A stretch of DNA of 64,000 nt from Ornithinimicrobium humiphilum. GTDB taxonomy: Bacteria > Actinomycetota > Actinomycetes > Actinomycetales > Dermatophilaceae. Made by a program: the position numbers and the translations under genes. Of this stretch, positions 46,305-52,118 are shown one piece after another; position 1 is the stretch's first letter, and each line of letters begins with the position of its first letter. The stretch lies in NCBI RefSeq assembly GCF_006716885.1, contig NZ_VFPU01000001.1:1054001-1118000 (forward strand), given 5' to 3'. The notes beneath the pieces are model-generated. The model was not told the origin of the DNA. It made no database searches and saw only the letters and a list, made by a program, of their open reading frames with translations.

Positions 46305-47329
46305 CCGGCGCCGTAGGTCGCCACGTAGCCGGACAGGTCGCCCTCGCGCAGCCCGGCGGCCAGCTCGGCGAGCCGGGCCTCGTCGAGGAGGTTCACCGAG
46401 GCCCCGGTCGCGGTGGTGCCGAAGCCGGTGATCGGGACGGACAGCGAGGTGATGCCCTCGGGGCCGAGCCGGGAGCCGACCTCGACCAGGGCCAGCAGCT
46501 CGGGCAGCCCCAGGTCGCCCTGCAGGTCGACGCCGTCGCGCAGCAGCGGCAGCAGCTCGAGCAGCCGGGCCGGGTCCTCGGCCCGGACCTGGGCGAGACG
46601 CTCGGTCATGCCGAGCAGCGCGGCCCGGTGCCGCTCGGCACGGTCGAGGTCACCCAGGGGCAGGCCCTGCCGCTGCCGGACGTAGGCCAGCGCCTCGGCG
46701 CCCTCGAGGCGGATCCGGCCCTCGGGGAAGACCACCTCGCGTCCTTCGGCGTCGGTCGCGGTGCTGGCGTGGCGGTTGACGACCTCGAAGCCGCCCAGCC
46801 ATCGGGTCAGGTCCTCGAAGACGACGAAGTCCGAGGTCGCCACGAGGTCGATCTCGAGCCCGCCGAGCAGGTCGGAGACGGTCTCCTCCAGCAGGGGAGC
46901 ACCACCGAGCGCCCACGCCGCGTTGACCTTGTCGGGCCCGACGCCGGGGATCTCGACCAGGCAGTCGCGGGGGACCGAGACGAGCGTCAGGGCGTCATGG
47001 TCGGCCGAGAGCTGGGCGACCACGACGACGTCGGCCCGCCCCGCGGGGTCGTCCCCGCGCCCGTCCGTGCCGACGACGAGCGCGGTCAGGGGTCCCTCGG
47101 GCAGCCCCGCTCCGACGGGGGGACCGGACGTCGCCGCAGCCTCGTCGGGAGGAGGTGAGGTCGTCGGATCGCTCTCGTCCGTCGTCGGCGCGGGGTCGAG
47201 CGAGGTCGTCCCGTCCACCGGGTCGTCCGCATCCGTCGGGCCCGTCGGCTCGTCGCCCCCGGTGCAGGCCGCGACCAGCAGCGCGGCGGCGGCGAGGACG
47301 GGCGCCATGGCGGCCGGCCCTCGTCTCAC
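46283..47329 (-). CDS. LytR-CpsA-Psr (LCP) family lipoprotein
   Basis: The protein has about 348 residues. The N terminus is a lipoprotein signal (MAPVLAAAALLVAACTGG) with the lipobox Cys, followed by an acidic Pro/Thr-rich linker and the LCP domain (about 80-345): LVVGTDGRGDDPAGRADVVVV, the LVSVPRDCLVEIPG arginine-containing segment, KVNAAWALGG, and RLEGAEALAYVRQRQGLPLGDLDRAERH. LCP proteins attach glycopolymers such as teichoic acid or arabinogalactan to peptidoglycan. A lipid anchor instead of the usual transmembrane helix is unusual. GTG 47329 is used; ATG 47308 is an alternative start. Confidence 0.88.
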   Translation of the reverse strand: MRRGPAAMAPVLAAAALLVAACTGGDEPTGPTDADDPVDGTTSLDPAPTTDESDPTTSPPPDEAAATSGPPVGAGLPEGPLTALVVGTDGRGDDPAGRADVVVVAQLSADHDALTLVSVPRDCLVEIPGVGPDKVNAAWALGGAPLLEETVSDLLGGLEIDLVATSDFVVFEDLTRWLGGFEVVNRHASTATDAEGREVVFPEGRIRLEGAEALAYVRQRQGLPLGDLDRAERHRAALLGMTERLAQVRAEDPARLLELLPLLRDGVDLQGDLGLPELLALVEVGSRLGPEGITSLSVPITGFGTTATGASVNLLDEARLAELAAGLREGDLSGYVATYGAGYAPTGG

Positions 47330-47345
47330 GGCAGCAGCTCCGGCG

Positions 47346-48149
47346 TCAGCCCGAGTGGCTCTCGTGCCCGCCCGTGCCCACGTCGGCCCGGTCCCCGGAC
47401 AGCCAGCCGGACACGTCCTCGCGGGTCTGCGATCCGCGCTCGGCCAGCATGTCGCTCATCAGCCGGATCTCGCCGACCTGGGCGTCGACCATGCGCTGGG
47501 CCGCCGCCAGGACCTCCGGGTCGCGGGCCAGGCCCAGCACGGCCTCGGCCATCTCGACGCCGGCGATGTGGTGGGTCGTCATGAGCTGGAGGAAGAGGAC
47601 CTCCGCCTCCTCGCCCTGCGCGTCGGTGAGCTCCTGGATCTCGACGGGGGTCGCCATACCCGGCATGGAGACGCCCGCGGGCAGCTCCATGGAGGCGTGG
47701 TCGTGACCCTCCATCCACTCCATCGGCTCGCCGCCGCGGGCACGGGGCAGGCCCCACTCGATGAGCCAGGCCGCCATCTGCCCGCGCTCGAAGTTCTGGT
47801 TGTTGTCGATGTCGATCGCCAGCCGGCGCACGTCCTCGTCGTCGGTGCGCTGCATGACCAGCTGCGACATCTGGACCGCCTGGGCGTGGTGCTCGCTCAT
47901 GTCGCGGGCGAAGCCGGCCTCCGCGCTGTCGTCGCCAGGGTGGTGCGGGTCGAAGACCAGCCAGCCCAGCAGCGTGCCGAGGCAGAGCGCGGCTATCGTC
48001 ACGACCGCCAGGGCGGGGGCCCCGAAGGTGCGCCAGCGGTCGCGCGCGGGGAGCTCGGCACGGGGCGCCACGTCGGCACCGGGCACGCCCGGACCGCCCG
48101 CACCCGCGTCGTCGACCCGGGCGTCCTCGAAGCGGCCCTGCCCGGTCAT
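47346..48149 (-). CDS. DUF305 protein, membrane-anchored, His/Met-rich
   Basis: The 267-residue protein has one membrane helix (APALAVVTIAALCLGTLLGWLVF) and then an extracytoplasmic DUF305 (ferritin-like four-helix) domain. The His/Met pairs expected for metal binding are seen: EAGFARDMSEHHAQAVQMSQLVM and LFLQLMTTHHIAGVEMAE, plus GHDHASMELPAGVSMPGM in between and the C-terminal HESHSG. DUF305 proteins are linked with copper handling. The ATG overlaps the DUF3105 stop (ATGA), so it is the second gene of that operon. Confidence 0.88.
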   Translation of the reverse strand: MTGQGRFEDARVDDAGAGGPGVPGADVAPRAELPARDRWRTFGAPALAVVTIAALCLGTLLGWLVFDPHHPGDDSAEAGFARDMSEHHAQAVQMSQLVMQRTDDEDVRRLAIDIDNNQNFERGQMAAWLIEWGLPRARGGEPMEWMEGHDHASMELPAGVSMPGMATPVEIQELTDAQGEEAEVLFLQLMTTHHIAGVEMAEAVLGLARDPEVLAAAQRMVDAQVGEIRLMSDMLAERGSQTREDVSGWLSGDRADVGTGGHESHSG

Positions 48150-48772
48150 CGCCCGAGCAGCGAGGTCGACGTCCCGCCCGTGCAGGCGGCGCCCGGCTCG
48201 GGCGTCTGCGGGCCCTGGCGGTACTCGCGGATGAAGGCCCGCAGGGTCTTCTCGTCGGCGGTGTCCAGCTCGAGCTGGTGGTCCCACGCGGTCGCGATGA
48301 CCGGGGACTCCTGCTCGGGCACGGGGGAGACCAGCATGTAGTCGGAGTCGCCGAGGTCCTTGAGGATCTTCACCTGGTCCTCGGGCAGATCCTCGCGGTA
48401 GGTCAGCCAGACGGCGCCGTGCTCCAGCGAGTGGACCGCGTGCTCGGTCCGGATCGGCTCGTCGTAGACGCCGCAGTTCCACCACGCCGGGTGGTGCGGG
48501 CCGCCGGCCGGGACGACGGAGTCGTACTCGATCGGCTCGGTGCGGTGGTCGGCGGACTCGTTGTCGAAGACCTTGACCGCGGAGAGGTCGGCGTTGACCG
48601 GGCTGTCCCTGATGATGGCGGCGGCGACGATGCCGACGATGAGCGCGACGACCAGGGCGGCGGAGCCCCAGATGATCGCGCCGCGGCGGCGCTCGGCCGA
48701 GGCGTTGGCCTTCTGGATCTGGGCCACCTTGGAGGCGCGGTCGTTGGCGGTGGCGCGGTCGGGTCGGGGCAC
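48146..48772 (-). CDS. DUF3105 membrane-anchored protein
   Basis: The protein has about 208 residues. A cytoplasmic basic N terminus (SKVAQIQKANASAERRRG) and one helix (AIIWGSAALVVALIVGIVAAAII) precede an extracytoplasmic DUF3105 domain with HPAWWNCGVYDEPIRTEHAVHSLEHGAVWLTYREDLP: two His and one Cys in the conserved block. The GTG at 48772 has CCAGGAGC upstream and is preferred over the GTG at 48793. DUF3105-DUF305 pairs recur in actinobacteria; the shared His-rich domains suggest a metal-related extracytoplasmic role, but no function is proven. Confidence 0.85.
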   Translation of the reverse strand: MPRPDRATANDRASKVAQIQKANASAERRRGAIIWGSAALVVALIVGIVAAAIIRDSPVNADLSAVKVFDNESADHRTEPIEYDSVVPAGGPHHPAWWNCGVYDEPIRTEHAVHSLEHGAVWLTYREDLPEDQVKILKDLGDSDYMLVSPVPEQESPVIATAWDHQLELDTADEKTLRAFIREYRQGPQTPEPGAACTGGTSTSLLGR

Positions 48773-48884
48773 GCGTTGCTCCTGGCTCGGCACTGGGGAG
48801 CCAACGGCTCCGTCGGACGTTGGAGGACAGGGTAGGGGGTCCGCCTGGGAGGCTGCTGGTGAGGGGTCTGGGACAATCGCTCGG

Positions 48885-49283
48885 GTGACCTCCCCCGACG
48901 CGCCGTCCATGCCCGCCCGACGCCCCGGCCAGATCACCCGCCGGCTGTGCGCCGCGGTCCTGCTCGGTCAGGCGATCAGCGTCTTCTTCGGGGCCCTCGT
49001 CGCCTGGCAGCTCGACAAGGCCCTCGGCGGCGGCACCGGCGACCTGCTGCTGTGGGGCGGGTCGGGGCTGGCGGTCCTCTGCCTCGTCGCCGCCGGCGCC
49101 ATGCGGAGCCGGGTCGGCCTGCTCCTCGGCTGGCTCTGCCAGGTGCTCACGCTGGCCAGCGCGCTCGTGCTGCCCGCGATGGTCGTCGTCGCCCTGCTCT
49201 TCGGTCTCCTGTGGTGGGTCTGCGTGCGCCACGGCCTCCGGATCGACGCCGAGCGGGCCCGCCTGGCCGCCCAGGCCGGCTGA
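48885..49283 (+). CDS. DUF4233 membrane protein
   Basis: The 132-residue protein has four membrane helices (LCAAVLLGQAISVFFGALVAW, DLLLWGGSGLAVLCLVAAGAM, GLLLGWLCQVLTLASALVLPAMVVVALLFGLLWW) and ends HGLRIDAERARLAAQAG. DUF4233 proteins usually sit between folC and ndk, and their function is unknown. The GTG start has GACAAT 7 nt upstream, so it is probably leaderless. Here folC is 19 kb away, which marks where the accessory block was gained or rearranged. Confidence 0.82.
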   Translation: MTSPDAPSMPARRPGQITRRLCAAVLLGQAISVFFGALVAWQLDKALGGGTGDLLLWGGSGLAVLCLVAAGAMRSRVGLLLGWLCQVLTLASALVLPAMVVVALLFGLLWWVCVRHGLRIDAERARLAAQAG

Positions 49284-49334
49284 CACCGCATACCCTTCCC
49301 TGGTCCGACCGCCCCTCCCTAGGAGCACTCCTTC

Positions 49335-50165
49335 GTGGACTTCCTCACCGCCATCGTGCTCGGCCTCGTCCAGGGGCTCACCGAGTTCCTGCCGATCTCC
49401 TCCAGCGCCCACATCTCGATCGTCGGGCGGCTGATGGGGGCTGAGGACCCGGGCGCCGCCTTCACCGCCATCTCCCAGCTCGGGACCGAGGCGGCGGTGC
49501 TGCTCTACTTCTGGCGCGACATCGTGCGCATCATCCGGGCGTGGGCCGCGTCGCTGGCGGGCCGGATCCCGCGCACCGACCCCGACGCCCTGCTCGGCTG
49601 GTGGGTCATCGTCGGCACCATCCCGATCGGGGTGCTGGGGCTGCTGCTCCAGGACTGGATCGAGGCGGAGTTCCGCTCGTTGTGGATCACCGCGACCATG
49701 CTGCTGGTCTTCGCGTTCGTCATCCTGGCCGCCGAGCGGTGGGGCAAGCAGCAGCGCGAGCTCACGCAGATGACCTGGAAGCACGGCCTCGCCTTCGGTC
49801 TGTGGCAGGCCCTGGCGCTGATCCCGGGCGTGTCGCGCAGCGGCGGCACGATCGCCGGTGGTCTCTTCATGGGCTACACCCGCGAGGCGGCGGCCCGCTA
49901 CTCCTTCCTGCTGGCCATCCCGGCCGTGATCGCCAGCGGCGGCTACCAGGTCGCCAAGGTTGTCGCGGGCGACGCGAGCGGCTCCGGCACCGCGTGGGGG
50001 CCGATCGCCGTGGCCACCCTCATCGCCTTCGCCGTGGGGTATGCCGTGATCGCCTGGTTCATGCGCTACATCAGCACGCACACCTTCACGCCGTTCATGG
50101 TCTACCGGATCGTGCTGGCGCTGGTGCTCTTCGCCCTGCTGGGGTTCGGCGTCCTGGAGGCCTGA
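49335..50165 (+). CDS. uppP: Undecaprenyl-diphosphatase
   Basis: The 276-residue membrane phosphatase recycles undecaprenyl pyrophosphate for cell-wall synthesis. The signature motifs are intact: [18 protein letters not shown] (9-26) and the second region [37 protein letters not shown] (about 158-195), with about eight helices. It starts at GTG 49335 with AGGAGCAC upstream. It lies between the DUF4233 gene and ndk in the same direction. UppP also underlies bacitracin tolerance in other bacteria. Confidence 0.95.
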   Translation: MDFLTAIVLGLVQGLTEFLPISSSAHISIVGRLMGAEDPGAAFTAISQLGTEAAVLLYFWRDIVRIIRAWAASLAGRIPRTDPDALLGWWVIVGTIPIGVLGLLLQDWIEAEFRSLWITATMLLVFAFVILAAERWGKQQRELTQMTWKHGLAFGLWQALALIPGVSRSGGTIAGGLFMGYTREAAARYSFLLAIPAVIASGGYQVAKVVAGDASGSGTAWGPIAVATLIAFAVGYAVIAWFMRYISTHTFTPFMVYRIVLALVLFALLGFGVLEA

Positions 50166-50201
50166 GGTCGGACCGGTCCCGGGGGAACTACCCTGGGAGG
50201 C

Positions 50202-50639
50202 GTGACCGACAACCCCCAGACCGAACGTTCCCTCGTCCTCGTCAAGCCCGACGGCTTCCGCCGTGGGCTGTCGGGGGAGGTCCTGCGCCGCATCGAGGCC
50301 AAGGGCTACACCCTGGTGGCGCTGGCCGTCACCACCCCCACCCGCGAGCAGCTCGAGGCGCACTACGCCGAGCACGAGGGCAAGCCGTTCTACGAGCCGC
50401 TGCTGGAGTTCATGTCCTCCGGCCCGGTGACCGCCGCCGTCATCGAGGGCCAGGGCTGCATCGCCGGCTTCCGCTCGCTCTCCGGCGCGACCGACCCGAC
50501 CGCGGCGGCACCCGGCACCATCCGTGGCGACCTCGGCCGTGACTGGGGCCTCAAGGTCCAGCAGAACATCGTGCACGGCTCCGACTCCCCGGAGTCGGCG
50601 GCCCGCGAGATCGCCATCTGGTTCCCCGGTCTGGCCTGA
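50202..50639 (+). CDS. ndk: Nucleoside diphosphate kinase
   Basis: The 145-residue enzyme balances NTP pools by phosphotransfer through a phosphohistidine. The active-site motif NIVHGSDSPESAAREI contains the catalytic His, and KPDGFRRGLSGEVL is the nucleotide-binding start. The usual GENAI segment reads GQGCIAGFRSLSGATDPTAAAPGTIRGD, slightly variant. TACCCT (50189-50194) lies 7 nt before the GTG, and GGGAGG overlaps that gap, so the leader is very short or absent. A strong hairpin follows. Confidence 0.95.
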   Translation: MTDNPQTERSLVLVKPDGFRRGLSGEVLRRIEAKGYTLVALAVTTPTREQLEAHYAEHEGKPFYEPLLEFMSSGPVTAAVIEGQGCIAGFRSLSGATDPTAAAPGTIRGDLGRDWGLKVQQNIVHGSDSPESAAREIAIWFPGLA

Positions 50640-50660
50640 CCGACCCCGCACGACACACGG

Positions 50661-50691
50661 CGCGCCGCCGTCCCTCCGGGGCGGCGGCGCG
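50661..50691 (+). terminator. ndk terminator
   Basis: CGCGCCGCCG pairs perfectly with CGGCGGCGCG around an 11-nt loop, 22 nt after the ndk stop. Confidence 0.78.
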
Positions 50692-50792
50692 CGTGCCTTC
50701 CGGTCCTCGTCATCGGCCTCGTCGTCGGCCCCGTCATCCTCGGGACGGACCCGGTGGCGACCCCGGTCGTCCTGGCGATGTATCTGGGCGGC

Positions 50793-50814
50793 CACCCCTG
50801 TCTCTGACAGGGTG
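50793..50814 (+). promoter_or_regulatory. Palindrome upstream of the CHAT operon (candidate operator)
   Basis: CACCC-C-TGTC-TCT-GACA-GGGTG is a near-perfect inverted repeat 49 nt before the peptide ATG. TACGCT (50823-50828) downstream could be a -10. This is the likely regulatory site of the peptide/sigma/CHAT operon; the binding factor is unknown. The surrounding 50692-50862 gap otherwise holds only a start-less open stretch (50697-50807). Confidence 0.4.
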
Positions 50815-50862
50815 CGCGGCACTACGCTGGCCGTGTCCTGACCGCAGGGAGAGGGGACCGAC

Positions 50863-51012
50863 ATGCCCAAGGAGATCAAGCCCGGCACCATCGGCGGCGC
50901 GAGCACCGGCGACGACGGCGGCCAGACGGGCGACGGCAAGGGTGGCTACCTGTCCGGGCAGGGTGGTGACCCGGGCGGCACGACCGACACGACCGACGGC
51001 GGGTCCGAGTGA
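50863..51012 (+). CDS. 49-residue Gly/Asp/Thr-rich peptide upstream of the sigma factor
   Basis: A short peptide begins MPKEIKPGTIGGASTGDDGG and ends GGTTDTTDGGSE. It is rich in Gly (about one third), Asp and Thr, has no Cys and no membrane segment, and is not a known family to me. A good ribosome binding site (GGGAGAGGGG) precedes the ATG. The stop overlaps the sigma-factor GTG (GTGA), so the two are translationally coupled, which argues strongly that it is real. It could be a substrate of the CHAT protease-like protein, a secreted signal or a structural peptide. Confidence 0.7.
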   Translation: MPKEIKPGTIGGASTGDDGGQTGDGKGGYLSGQGGDPGGTTDTTDGGSE

Positions 51013-51611
51013 CCGGAGGCCCCGGGACCGAGGCCGGCACCGCCCGGCCCTCGCTGGCGCAGCGTGCCGGCGAGCGCTTCGCCGACTACCGCGCCGGCCG
51101 CCTGGAGGCGATGGGCGAGCTCGTCGAGCTGCTCACGCCCATGCTCTGGCAGGTCGCGCGCTCCCACGGCTGCGCGGCCCACGCCGCGGAGGACGCCGTG
51201 CAGGAGGTCTGGCTGCGGCTGGTCGACCACGCCGACGACGTGCGCGACCCGCGCGCCGTGCTGGGCTGGCTCGTCACCGCGGTCAAGCGTGAGGCCTGGC
51301 GCGACGGCCGGGCCGCGCGCCGCGACAACTACGACGAGAGCGGCACCGTCGACCCGGGCGAGACCGCCGAGGATCCCGAGACGCTGGCCATCCTCACCGA
51401 GCGGCAGCGCACCCTGTGGGCGGCCGTGTCCGACCTTCCGGAGCGCTGCCGGGTGCTCCTGCGGCTGGTGGCCTTCGTCGACCGCCCCGACTACGACCAG
51501 GTCTCGACGGCGCTCGGTATGCCGCGGGGCAGCATCGGCCCCACGCGCGGCCGGTGCCTCGACAAGCTGCGGCGCTCCCTCGCCGCCGACCCACGATGGG
51601 TGGACGCATGA
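51009..51611 (+). CDS. ECF-type RNA polymerase sigma factor
   Basis: The 200-residue protein has a sigma-2 region (ELVELLTPMLWQVARSHGCAAHAAEDAVQEVWLRLVDHADDVRDPRAVLGWLVTAVKREAWRDGR) and a sigma-4 region (LPERCRVLLRLVAFVDRPDYDQVSTALGMPRGSIGPTRGRCLDKLRRSL), with no sigma-3, as in ECF factors. The GPTRGRCLDKLR ending of sigma-4 is distinctive. There is no classical anti-sigma gene; the next gene product may fill that role, although it has no membrane helix. Both gene junctions overlap by 4 nt. It probably drives its own operon. Confidence 0.9.
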   Translation: MTGGPGTEAGTARPSLAQRAGERFADYRAGRLEAMGELVELLTPMLWQVARSHGCAAHAAEDAVQEVWLRLVDHADDVRDPRAVLGWLVTAVKREAWRDGRAARRDNYDESGTVDPGETAEDPETLAILTERQRTLWAAVSDLPERCRVLLRLVAFVDRPDYDQVSTALGMPRGSIGPTRGRCLDKLRRSLAADPRWVDA

Positions 51612-52093
51612 ACATGACCGACACGGGCCTGGAGCCCCTGGACAGCACCGACGAGGCGATCCTGCGCGAGCTGCGCGAGACCGCGTCGCGGCTCGACCCC
51701 TGCCCCGCCCACCTGACCGACCGCATCGCCTTCGCACTCACCGTGCGGGCGCTGCAGGCCGAGGTCGCCGAGCTGACCTCCCAGGCCGAGCTCGTCTCGC
51801 GGGCGCTGGCCGCCGAGGAGCCGGCGCAGGCGACGACGATCACCTACAGCACCGACAGCACGAGCATCATGGTCAGCGTGTCCTACGACGCGACCGGTCG
51901 CGCCCGGCTGGACGGCTGGCTCACGTGCGGGCCGGGCGAGGTGGAGCTCGACCTGGGTGGGCACGGCACCCGCAGCACGACCGCGGACCAGGACGGCCGT
52001 TTCGTCCTGGCCGACCTCCCGCACGGTCCCGCGCACCTGCTCGTCCGCCCTGACCAGGGGCGCGCCGTCGTGACGCCGCAGTTCACCCTCTGA
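51608..52093 (+). CDS. 161-residue protein with carboxypeptidase-regulatory-like C terminus
   Basis: The N-terminal half is helical (STDEAILRELRETASRLDPCPAHLTDRIAFALTVRALQAEVAEL), followed by a beta-rich C-terminal half (VSVSYDATGRARLDGWLTCGPGEVEL...STTADQDGRFVLADLPHGPAHLLV) that looks like a carboxypeptidase-regulatory/Cna-B-like beta sandwich. There is no signal peptide or membrane helix, so it appears cytoplasmic. The ATG overlaps the sigma stop (ATGA). Its place between sigma factor and CHAT protein suggests a regulator (possibly a sigma-binding protein) or an adaptor; that is inference. Confidence 0.7.
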   Translation: MNMTDTGLEPLDSTDEAILRELRETASRLDPCPAHLTDRIAFALTVRALQAEVAELTSQAELVSRALAAEEPAQATTITYSTDSTSIMVSVSYDATGRARLDGWLTCGPGEVELDLGGHGTRSTTADQDGRFVLADLPHGPAHLLVRPDQGRAVVTPQFTL

Positions 52094-52118
52094 TCGCGAC
52101 CGCGTAGATTCCGGGGAC

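Noticed and set aside
29512..48772. Accessory block called a genomic island with attachment sites.
   Set aside because: There is no integrase, no tRNA at either border, and I found no flanking direct repeats by eye.
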